Source: an uncultured Eubacteriales bacterium (GTDB lineage Bacteria > Bacillota > Clostridia > Christensenellales > Borkfalkiaceae). Taken from it: a stretch of DNA of 8,519 bases. Position numbers and translations under genes: made by a program. How positions within the stretch are numbered: position 1 is the stretch's first letter; each line of letters starts with the position of its first letter. Positions 1 to 6,577 of this stretch are shown here, piece after piece. The notes under the pieces were generated by a model. It was not told where the DNA came from. It saw only the letters and a program-made list of their open reading frames with translations, and did not search any database. Where the stretch lies: the NCBI GenBank assembly GCA_900545325.1, contig UQZE01000088.1:1-8519 (forward strand). The letters are read 5' to 3'.

Positions 1-274
1 TTTTTTTCGGGTAAAGATAAAATTTGTCGTCTTTATAAACGATATAGATCTGCGGTATAACAAAATACAAAATCGTACGGAAAATAAGCGCGCCGAACAG
101 TATAATTAAAAAAACCGAGTAAAGCAATCCTGTCAATTGCTCCTGCATGTCCTCGGCTCCCGCCCATAACACGCCGATTAAAACGCCTAATGCAGGCAGA
201 ATTATCCAGACAATTACAATTACGGCGCCCTCGTTTTTCCAACGCCTTGCGACGACCTCGCCCGTTTTTTCCAT
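1..274 (-). CDS. Two-helix membrane protein of unknown function, N-terminal part (3' end outside window)
   Basis: Not recognised as a known family. The visible 91 residues start at ATG 274-272, and the reading frame runs off the left edge without a stop. The start is well fixed: a TGA lies in frame 18 nt upstream, and a GGGGGAG Shine-Dalgarno sits 4 nt before the ATG. The protein opens with a short basic segment (RRWK at 10-13), followed by two hydrophobic helices at about residues 17-38 and 49-73. They are separated by an acidic loop (GAEDMQEQ). A charged and aromatic segment follows (YKDDKFYLYPKK, 80-91). The positive-inside rule suggests that both ends face the cytoplasm. The gene lies 27 bp after ftsY with no terminator between, so it is probably cotranscribed. 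The aromatic stretch after the helices could begin a small soluble domain, perhaps PH-like, but this is a guess. The gene is real on start signal and composition; the function is unknown. Confidence 0.75.
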   Translation of the reverse strand, partial: MEKTGEVVARRWKNEGAVIVIVWIILPALGVLIGVLWAGAEDMQEQLTGLLYSVFLIILFGALIFRTILYFVIPQIYIVYKDDKFYLYPKK

Positions 275-278
275 CCGT

Positions 279-285
279 CTCCCCC
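279..285 (-). promoter_or_regulatory. Ribosome binding site of the membrane protein gene
   Basis: The minus strand reads GGGGGAG, then ACGG, then ATG at 274. The purine run fixes this ATG over two upstream ATGs at about 293 and 297, which lie in other frames and have no comparable site. The 4 nt spacing is slightly short. Confidence 0.6.
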
Positions 286-301
286 GTTTTCATTCATACG
301 A

Positions 302-1201
302 TTATTCGAACAGCGCGTCCACGAATTCCTCCGCGTCGAATTCCTCGATGTCGTCAATCTTTTCGCCCGTGCCCACGTAAACGACGGGCACCTCCAGTTC
401 GGAACAGAGCGAAACTACGAAACCGCCCTTCGCCGTACCGTCGAGCTTGGTGAGGATTATGCCGTCCAGTCCGACGTCGTCCTTAAACGCCTCCACCTGG
501 TTATAGGCGTTCTGCCCCGTGCTCGCGTCCAGCACGATGACCTTGTAAAAGTTGGCGTCGGGAAACTCGCGGTTCACCACGCGGTCCATTTTTTTCAGCT
601 CCTCCATGAGGTTCGCCTTCACGTGCAGCCGCCCCGCCGTATCGATGATGAGAATGTCGGTATTTTTCGCTTTGACGGAACTTACGGCGTCGTACACCAC
701 CGCCGAGGGATCCGCGCCCTCCGCGTGTTTGACGATGCGCACTTTCGCCCTGTCCGCCCACACGGAAAGCTGTTCGCCCGCCGCCGCGCGGAAGGTATCC
801 GCCGCCGCGATGGTTACGGAAAAACCGTCTTTCGCGTAAAGGTTGGCGAGCTTGCCTATCGACGTGGTTTTGCCCACGCCGTTCACGCCCACCACCATGA
901 TGACCGCGGGCAGGCAGATCTCGAGCGGCTCCGCCGCAGTCAGCTTTTCATAGACGGCCTCTTTCAGAAGCCCTATTACGTAGTCTTTGTCGCGGCACTT
1001 TTCGTCAATGGCGCGCGCTTTGATTTCCTCCACGATCTCGCTCGCCGTCAGCACGCTGACGTCCGAGGCGATGAGGATTTCTTCAAGCTCTTCGTAAAAT
1101 TCGTTTCCCAGCTTATTGCGGGAAAAGAGGTCGGCAAGCTTTGCCGCGAGTGAGTTTTTGGTCTTTTTTAACGCTTCTTTTATTTTTGAGAAAAACCCCA
1201 T
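302..1201 (-). CDS. ftsY: Signal recognition particle receptor FtsY
   Basis: FtsY is the membrane-associated SRP receptor GTPase. It pairs with Ffh on ribosome-nascent chain complexes and hands membrane proteins to SecYEG. The 299-residue protein begins with an amphipathic basic helix (residues 1-30, rich in K, F and L) that probably contacts the membrane. The helical N domain covers about 30-95 and the GTPase G domain about 97-299. Visible motifs are the P-loop GVNGVGKTT (105-113), DTFRAAAGEQL (135-145), DTAGR (187-191), TKLDGTAKGG (251-260) and the closing GTGEKIDDIEEFD. The long acidic A domain of E. coli FtsY is absent, as is usual in Firmicutes. The start is ATG with AAGGA 7 nt upstream, 23 bp after smc. 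The order smc-ftsY is the standard Firmicutes arrangement, but ffh does not follow at once. Identification is secure. Confidence 0.98.
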   Translation of the reverse strand: MGFFSKIKEALKKTKNSLAAKLADLFSRNKLGNEFYEELEEILIASDVSVLTASEIVEEIKARAIDEKCRDKDYVIGLLKEAVYEKLTAAEPLEICLPAVIMVVGVNGVGKTTSIGKLANLYAKDGFSVTIAAADTFRAAAGEQLSVWADRAKVRIVKHAEGADPSAVVYDAVSSVKAKNTDILIIDTAGRLHVKANLMEELKKMDRVVNREFPDANFYKVIVLDASTGQNAYNQVEAFKDDVGLDGIILTKLDGTAKGGFVVSLCSELEVPVVYVGTGEKIDDIEEFDAEEFVDALFE

Positions 1202-1208
1202 ATGTTAT

Positions 1209-1213
1209 TCCTT
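1209..1213 (-). promoter_or_regulatory. Ribosome binding site of ftsY
   Basis: AAGGA on the minus strand lies 7 nt before the ATG at 1201, in the 23-bp gap after the smc stop. It confirms the start chosen for ftsY and implies independent initiation instead of strict stop-start coupling to smc. Confidence 0.75.
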
Positions 1214-1224
1214 AGAAAAATACG

Positions 1225-4200
1225 TCAGCCGATATCGGCGTCCGTGATGTCGCTCAGTTTGACGGAAACGAGCTTGGAAACGCCCTTTTCCTGCATGGTA
1301 ACGCCGAAGAGCGCGTCCGCCAGCTCCATTGTCGGCTTTCTGTGCGTGATGACGATGAACTGCGTTTCGCCCGAAAACTTTTTCAAATACCGCGCAAAAC
1401 GGTCCACGTTGGCCTCGTCGAGCGCGGCCTCGATCTCGTCGAGCACGCAGAACGGCATCGGGCGCAGACGCAGAATGGAAAACAGAATGGCGATCGCCGT
1501 GAGCGCCTGCTCGCCGCCGCTCAGAAGCGACAGCTTTTGCAGTTTCTTTCCGGGCGGCTCGGCGATGATGTTCACGCCCGCGTCGAGCGGGTCTTCCACG
1601 CCCTCGTAATCGAGTTCCAAAAGGGCGCGGCCGCCGCCGAACAGTTCCTTGAAAATGCGCTGGAAATTTTCGTTTATCTTATTGAAGCCCTCGGTGAACT
1701 GCGACAGCATTTCCTTTTTCAGCGTATCGATCGCCTTGATGATATCCGATTCCGCCTTTTCGAGGTCCTCTTTCTGCACGCTCATCTCGTCGTAACGCTC
1801 CTTGACGGAGGTATAATCGTCAATGGCGTTGGGATTGATGGAGCCGAGGGAATTTATCTTGCGCTTTAAGCGGTTGATCTCCTGTTCGCCCTCGCGCGCA
1901 TCGTAATTTTCCGCGCGGAAACGGAGCGCCGTATCGTACGTTTCGCCGTACTCTTCGGAAATGCGCTGGCCGTAGTATTCGATATCGGAATCGATCTTGG
2001 TGAGCGCGATGTCCTCCGCGTGCCGCTTATCCGCCAGAACTCCCAGTTCTTCGGCGATCTGTCCCTTTCTTTCGTCTGCCCGCGCCTGTTTTTCGCGCAG
2101 CGTTTCCTTGCTTTTTTCGGTAAACTCTATCTTGCCGCGCAGGGTCTGCACGTACTTTTGCTCTTCTTCCGAAAGGGCGACCTTTTCCGATTCCAGCCGC
2201 AGATTTTCTATAATGGCCTCTTTGTCGGCGATCTGCTTTTCGTCCTTTTCGCTGTCCTCTTTCAGCGCGGCTATCTCGGCGGTCAGGCGGGAAATATCCT
2301 CTTCGGCCTTGTCGACAGAGGCGCGGCAGTCGCTGAGCGCGAGCTGCAGCGCGGTGCTGCGCTCGTTCATGCCGTCTATTTCCTTGCGCAGCCGCTCGTA
2401 TTCCTCGCGGCGTTTTTCGGCTTCTTCGCTCGCCGTGGACTTGTCCGCCTCCAGCTTTTCGCTGCCGCTCCGGACTTCCTCGTAAGCCTTTTCTATGTGG
2501 GCGAGCTTGGCGTCTATCGTTTCCAGCTTGCCGAGCGCGTCCTCGTAACTTTTATTGTTGTCCATGAGCGCGCTTTCCACCACGCTCAGCTTTTCGCGGA
2601 GCAGCAGAAGCTCCTGCTTGCGCGCGTTGTACATGTCGTTAAGCGAAGCGAGCTGGTCGGTCGCGCGGTCGCGTTCGCTCTCGAGCCGCGCCTTTTCGGC
2701 TTTCAGCCTGTCCATTTCGGCGCGCTTGCCCGCGATCTTTTCGCGTATCTCGTCCAGCTGACGGTCGCCCGCCAGAAGGTTGGGCAGATCCTGCCGCCGC
2801 GAACCGCCCGTCATCGAGCCCTGCGGACTGAACACGTCGCCCTCGAGCGTTACGATCTTGAACGCGAAACGGTATTTGTTGGCGATATCCGTGGCGTTGC
2901 CGATATTGTCCACGATAAGGGTGTTCCCCAGCAGGTTGGAAACGACGTTTTCGAAATACGCGTCGTATTTCACCAGTTTGTTGGCAAGCCCAAGCGCGCC
3001 GCGCTCGTTCAGCGCGCGGCGGATATTTTCGTTTTCCGTGCGGGGTTTCACCGACGTTACCGGCAGAAAAGTAACCCTGCCGCCGCTGCTGCGTTTGAGG
3101 TATTCTATCAGGTATTTCGCGTCGTCGGTATTCGCCGTTACGATATTCTGCGCCGCCGCGCCGAGCGCCGTTTCCATGGCGACGTCGTACTTTTGCTCGG
3201 TCTTGATGATCGAGGCCACCACGCCCTTGATACGCGCGGCAAGTTCTTTATTCTGCTTGGAAGAGAGCAGCAATCTCTTGACCGAGGGACCGTACCCCTC
3301 GAAAGATTCCTTCATGCCGACGATAAAATTTTCCTTTGCCGTCAGCATGGTCAGATTTGAATTCAGGTTGAAAACGGCGTTGTCCACCTGCGCGGTCTTT
3401 TCGTTGAAGTCGCGCACGGAATCTTCCTTCGCCTCGATTCGCCCCTTTAAGTCGTAAATGGATTTATCGAGATCGGTGATGTCCTTATCGAGTTTTTCCT
3501 TGCTTGCGAAAAGTTCGTTCCGCTTGGATTCGAGCGAATAAATGGCGCCCGAAAGCTCGGTCTTCGAATCGCTGAGCGCGCTTTTTTCCGCGGACAGCGA
3601 GCCTTTGTTCATGTTGATGTCCGAAAGCGAGGCCATGGACTCGATGACGCGCCTCGTATTTTCCTGAGAGGCCATTTCGCCCTCGCTCAGCGCTCTCTGG
3701 CGGTCTGCGATGTCCTTTAACAGCGCGTCGTATTCCTCGCGCGCCGACTTCATTCTGCCGCGCAGTTCCGCGATATTCGCCCGCAGCCGCGCAATCTCCG
3801 CCTGATCCGCCTCCGCCGCGGCCGCGCGGTCGGCGATCGCCTGTTTCGTACGCGCGATATCCGAACGGAAAAAGGAAATTTTTTCGTTGTAAAGTTTTGC
3901 CGCGCCCTCGCTCTTTTCTATGCTGAGGCGCTTTTCCAAAAGCTCTTCGTGCAGAGCGGAAAGCTTGGCGTCCGCAGAAGAGATCTCGCGCAGTATGCGC
4001 TCGTATTCCGCCTGCGTGTCCGCCGACTCCTTTTCGCGCAGCCCGATCTGTTCGTTGATGGCGTCTATTTTCAGGTTTATCTTCTCTTTTTCGCCCGCTA
4101 CGTTGTCGAACTTGGATATGTATACGTTTATTTCGTGGTGTTTTAGGTCGGCGGAAAGGTCGCGGAACTGCCGCGTTTTTTCCGCCTGCCGTTCGAGGGG

Positions 4201-4809
4201 CGCGAGCTGGTTTTCCAGCTCGGAGAGAATGTCGTTGAAGCGCAGAAGGTTCTCCCGCGTGCGCATGAGCTTTCTTTCCGATTCGTTCTTTTCCGTCTTG
4301 AACTTGGCGATGCCCGTCGCCTCTTCGAAGATGGCGCGGCGGTCTTCGGGTTTGGCGGACATGATTTCCTGCACCTTGCCCTGCCCGATAATGGTATAGC
4401 CTTCCTTGCCGATGCCGCATTCGTGCAGGAGGTTGACGATATCTCTCAGGCGCGCGGGCTGTTTGTTGATATAATATTCGCTCTCGCCGCTTCTGAAAAG
4501 CTTTCTCGTGATGACGACTTCGTTGTAATCGAGGCTGAACATCTTGTTCGAGTTATCGAAAAAGAGCGACACCTCGCAGTAGCTCAGCGACTTTCTGTCC
4601 TGCGTGCCGTTGAAAATGACGTCCTGCATGCTGCTGCCGCGCAAGGTCTTTGCGGACTGCTCGCCCATGACCCAGCGGATCGCGTCCGAAACGTTGCTCT
4701 TGCCGCAGCCGTTCGGGCCGACGATGCCCGTGATGCCGTCGCCGAATTTAATTTCCTGTTTGTCGGCAAACGATTTAAAGCCGAACATTTCTATCTTTTC
4801 AAAGTTCAC
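1225..4809 (-). CDS. smc: Chromosome segregation/condensation ATPase SMC
   Basis: SMC forms the ring-shaped condensin ATPase that, with ScpA and ScpB, extrudes DNA loops and aids segregation of replicated origins. The 1194-residue length is normal for the family. The N-terminal head has the GFKSFADK start, Walker A GPNGCGKSN (31-39), R-loop region TLRGSS (55-60) and Q-loop GQGKVQE (142-148). Coiled coil runs from about 165 to 500. The hinge follows (about 502-670, from EGYGPSVKRLL to FSPQGSMTGGS), and then the returning coil (about 675-1030). The C-terminal head has signature LSLLSGGEQ (1093-1101), Walker B FCVLDE (1120-1125), D-loop ALDEAN and switch histidine H1156. The signature ends in Gln where B. 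subtilis has Arg, which I take as normal variation. The start codon is GTG, overlapping the rnc stop as GTGA, with GGGGA 7 nt upstream. No scpA or scpB is in view. Identification is secure. Confidence 0.98.
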   Translation of the reverse strand: MNFEKIEMFGFKSFADKQEIKFGDGITGIVGPNGCGKSNVSDAIRWVMGEQSAKTLRGSSMQDVIFNGTQDRKSLSYCEVSLFFDNSNKMFSLDYNEVVITRKLFRSGESEYYINKQPARLRDIVNLLHECGIGKEGYTIIGQGKVQEIMSAKPEDRRAIFEEATGIAKFKTEKNESERKLMRTRENLLRFNDILSELENQLAPLERQAEKTRQFRDLSADLKHHEINVYISKFDNVAGEKEKINLKIDAINEQIGLREKESADTQAEYERILREISSADAKLSALHEELLEKRLSIEKSEGAAKLYNEKISFFRSDIARTKQAIADRAAAAEADQAEIARLRANIAELRGRMKSAREEYDALLKDIADRQRALSEGEMASQENTRRVIESMASLSDINMNKGSLSAEKSALSDSKTELSGAIYSLESKRNELFASKEKLDKDITDLDKSIYDLKGRIEAKEDSVRDFNEKTAQVDNAVFNLNSNLTMLTAKENFIVGMKESFEGYGPSVKRLLLSSKQNKELAARIKGVVASIIKTEQKYDVAMETALGAAAQNIVTANTDDAKYLIEYLKRSSGGRVTFLPVTSVKPRTENENIRRALNERGALGLANKLVKYDAYFENVVSNLLGNTLIVDNIGNATDIANKYRFAFKIVTLEGDVFSPQGSMTGGSRRQDLPNLLAGDRQLDEIREKIAGKRAEMDRLKAEKARLESERDRATDQLASLNDMYNARKQELLLLREKLSVVESALMDNNKSYEDALGKLETIDAKLAHIEKAYEEVRSGSEKLEADKSTASEEAEKRREEYERLRKEIDGMNERSTALQLALSDCRASVDKAEEDISRLTAEIAALKEDSEKDEKQIADKEAIIENLRLESEKVALSEEEQKYVQTLRGKIEFTEKSKETLREKQARADERKGQIAEELGVLADKRHAEDIALTKIDSDIEYYGQRISEEYGETYDTALRFRAENYDAREGEQEINRLKRKINSLGSINPNAIDDYTSVKERYDEMSVQKEDLEKAESDIIKAIDTLKKEMLSQFTEGFNKINENFQRIFKELFGGGRALLELDYEGVEDPLDAGVNIIAEPPGKKLQKLSLLSGGEQALTAIAILFSILRLRPMPFCVLDEIEAALDEANVDRFARYLKKFSGETQFIVITHRKPTMELADALFGVTMQEKGVSKLVSVKLSDITDADIG

Positions 4810-5549
4810 TTATTTTTCCCCGCACGCGGTTTATTTACGCCCTTTATTTTCTTTTGCATGACGGCGAGCGCGTTTTCCGCCGCCGCCATTTCGGCCGCTT
4901 TCTTGCTGCCGCCCTCGCCCGCCGCCACCTTTTTGCCGTTCAGCAAAAAAGCCACTTTATAGTGCGGCGCATGGTCGGGGCCGGTCTTTTCCAGCGTATC
5001 GTAACAAATATCGCCGAGCTTATATTTCTGCACGAATTCCTGACATTCGCTCTTGCCGTCCTTCGCGCGCGCCTTGGACTTTTTCGCCGTCTTTTTTTCG
5101 GGCGGCGCGAAATGGCGCGCAAGCAGTTTTTCCCTGATGAATTTTTTCGTCGGAGCCATGCCTCCGTCTATATAGATGCCCGCGACGATGGCTTCGAACA
5201 GGCTGGAATACATCTTTTCGTGAAAGTCCGAATTTCTGGCCACGCCCTTGCCGAACAGCATGTATTCCGCGAGATCCATGGCGAAAACGGCCTCCTGCAG
5301 CGGTTCTTTGGACACGATATCCGCCCGCTTTTTGGTGAGCACGCCCTCGTCCCCCTCGCAGTTCGCGCAGAGGTATTCCGTTACCGCGAAATCCAAAATG
5401 GCGTCCCCGAAAAATTCGAGCACCTCGTTGTTTTCCGCGTTCTTGTTTTCGTTGGAATAGGAAGAGTGGGTAAAACACTTGCGCAAAAGCATTTTATCCT
5501 TGAAAGAATATCCTATTTTTTCCTCCGCGCCCTGTATGTCGAAAATCAT
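4806..5549 (-). CDS. rnc: Ribonuclease III
   Basis: RNase III cuts double-stranded RNA in a Mg-dependent manner. In bacteria it matures rRNA precursors and processes structured mRNAs and antisense duplexes. The 247-residue protein has the catalytic domain at about 5-145 and a double-stranded-RNA-binding domain at about 167-232. A Lys/Ala-rich linker (about 150-166) joins them, and a basic tail (233-247) ends the protein. The signature NEVLEFFGDAILD carries E42, E45 and D49, matching E. coli E38, E41 and D45; E68 and E119 match E65 and E117. The position equal to E. coli D114 is S116 (codon AGC), where an Asp is usually found. The dsRBD shows GPDHAPHYKV and GEGGSKKAAE. The ATG overlaps the plsX stop as ATGA, with GGAAG just upstream, and the gene's own TGA overlaps the smc start. 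This suggests translational coupling through plsX-rnc-smc. Identity is secure; catalytic strength is less certain because of S116. Confidence 0.97.
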   Translation of the reverse strand: MIFDIQGAEEKIGYSFKDKMLLRKCFTHSSYSNENKNAENNEVLEFFGDAILDFAVTEYLCANCEGDEGVLTKKRADIVSKEPLQEAVFAMDLAEYMLFGKGVARNSDFHEKMYSSLFEAIVAGIYIDGGMAPTKKFIREKLLARHFAPPEKKTAKKSKARAKDGKSECQEFVQKYKLGDICYDTLEKTGPDHAPHYKVAFLLNGKKVAAGEGGSKKAAEMAAAENALAVMQKKIKGVNKPRAGKNK

Positions 5550-6562
5550 GCCTCTTCCAGCCCCGTTTCGAGTAATTCTTTTTTAATGGTTTCCACCGTA
5601 CCCGCTTTTACGGCCTCCGCGGCCTGCAGAACGGCGTTTTCGATGGACTCCCGCTTGGCGGAGCCGTGCGCCTTCACCACAACCTTGTCGACGCCGAGAA
5701 ATACCGCGCCGCCGTATTTGTTGTAATCGAGGGAGTTTTTGAGGTTTTTAAAACTCTTTCTGAGCATGAGCGCGCCGAGTTTTCCCCGCGCCGTGGACAT
5801 AAATTCCGCTTTCATGAGCGAGAAGAGCGACGAGATCGTCCCCTCCATGCTCTTGAGCGCAACGTTGCCCGAAAAGCCGTCCGCCACCACCACGTCGTAA
5901 TCGCCGCTCATGATGTCGCGCGCCTCTATGTTGCCGACGAACTCGACGTTTTTGAGCGCTTTAAGCTGCGGAAACGCCTCGTGATTGAGCTGGTTGCCCT
6001 TTTTATCCTCCGTACCGTTGGAAAGAAGAGCAATTTTCGGCGTTTTCACCCCCAGCGCCGCTTTCGCGTATACGCCGCCCATCACGGCAAACTGCACGAG
6101 GTTGACCGCCTTGCAGTCGGCGTTGGCGCCCGCGTCCAAAAGCAACACCTTTTTCCCCTCTTTCACCGTAGGCAGCACGGGACAGAGCGCGGGGCGGTTC
6201 ACCCCCTTGATGCGCCCGACTTTAAGCGTACTGCCCACGAGAAGCGCGCCCGACGAACCCGCCGAAACGAAAGCGTCCGCGGCGTTTTCCCGCAACAGCC
6301 TGAACGCAACCACCATGGAGGAATCCGCTTTCTGCCTGACGGCGAGCGCGGGTTCTTCCTCGCAGGTGATGACCGAAGGCGCGTCTATTATTTCCACGCG
6401 GCTCTTATCGTAGGTCAAAGCGGACAGAACGCGCTCTATTTCCGCGGTCTTCCCCGTCAGTCCCAACGTAAAGTCCTTATTCCTCGCGAGCGCGGCGACC
6501 GCGCCCGCCACGATCTCTCCGGGGGCGTTGTCGCCGCCGAATGCGTCTACCAAAATCTTCAT
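5546..6562 (-). CDS. plsX: Phosphate acyltransferase PlsX
   Basis: PlsX converts acyl-ACP and inorganic phosphate to acyl-phosphate. PlsY then uses this to acylate glycerol-3-phosphate in the first step of phospholipid synthesis; PlsX is a peripheral membrane enzyme. The 338 residues match the usual length. Conserved blocks are the N-terminal VDAFGGDNAP (5-14), FVSAGSSGALLVGS (98-111), NRPALCPVLPT (122-132), LLDAGANADC (141-150), LLSNGTEDKKGN (179-190), ADGFSGNVALK (227-237) and YGGAVFLGV (283-291). The first block has Phe where Met is common. The gene starts 13 bp after the asnS stop, and an AAGGA site lies inside that junction. It ends in an ATGA overlap with rnc. In many Firmicutes the acyl carrier protein gene acpP lies between plsX and rnc; here it does not. 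No FapR-like operator was recognised upstream. Confidence 0.98.
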   Translation of the reverse strand: MKILVDAFGGDNAPGEIVAGAVAALARNKDFTLGLTGKTAEIERVLSALTYDKSRVEIIDAPSVITCEEEPALAVRQKADSSMVVAFRLLRENAADAFVSAGSSGALLVGSTLKVGRIKGVNRPALCPVLPTVKEGKKVLLLDAGANADCKAVNLVQFAVMGGVYAKAALGVKTPKIALLSNGTEDKKGNQLNHEAFPQLKALKNVEFVGNIEARDIMSGDYDVVVADGFSGNVALKSMEGTISSLFSLMKAEFMSTARGKLGALMLRKSFKNLKNSLDYNKYGGAVFLGVDKVVVKAHGSAKRESIENAVLQAAEAVKAGTVETIKKELLETGLEEA

Positions 6563-6572
6563 ATTTCCGTAT

Positions 6573-6577
6573 TCCTT
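6573..6577 (-). promoter_or_regulatory. Ribosome binding site of plsX, overlapping the asnS stop
   Basis: AAGGA on the minus strand begins on the last two bases of the asnS TAA stop and lies 10 nt before the plsX ATG. Ribosomes finishing asnS would cover this site, so asnS and plsX translation may be linked. A second weaker GGAAA lies closer to the ATG. Confidence 0.6.

Noticed and set aside
33..293. An 86-codon minus-strand frame starting at 293
   Set aside because: The overlapping frame starting at 274 has a better ribosome binding site, an in-frame stop just upstream and two clean membrane helices. The 293 frame is Arg/Asn-rich and ends at 33.
623..1153. A 176-codon open frame on the plus strand over ftsY
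   Set aside because: It is antisense to the conserved ftsY GTPase motifs and has a shadow-type composition.
1228..1239. Perfect 12-bp palindrome GCCGATATCGGC at the end of smc
   Set aside because: It encodes the last residues of SMC (ADIG region) and gives only a 4-bp stem with a 4-nt loop. The T-run that follows is 7 nt away and interrupted, so it is not a convincing terminator or operator.
2020..3360. A 446-codon open frame on the plus strand inside smc
   Set aside because: It lies wholly antisense to the smc coiled coil and hinge, has no ribosome binding site or recognisable domain, and has the R/F/V-rich look of a mirrored GC-biased coding frame. SMC motifs on the other strand are unbroken.
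3485..4420. A 311-codon minus-strand frame inside smc
   Set aside because: It is an out-of-frame reading of smc, very rich in Arg and Gly, and smc itself is uninterrupted with all head and coil parts in order.
4465..4485. AT-rich ATATAATATT within smc as an internal promoter
   Set aside because: No -35 box at proper spacing is seen on the minus strand, and the bases encode conserved SMC head residues (EYYIN).
4854..5726. A 290-codon open frame on the plus strand over rnc
   Set aside because: It is antisense to complete rnc and the end of plsX, with no start signal or known motif.
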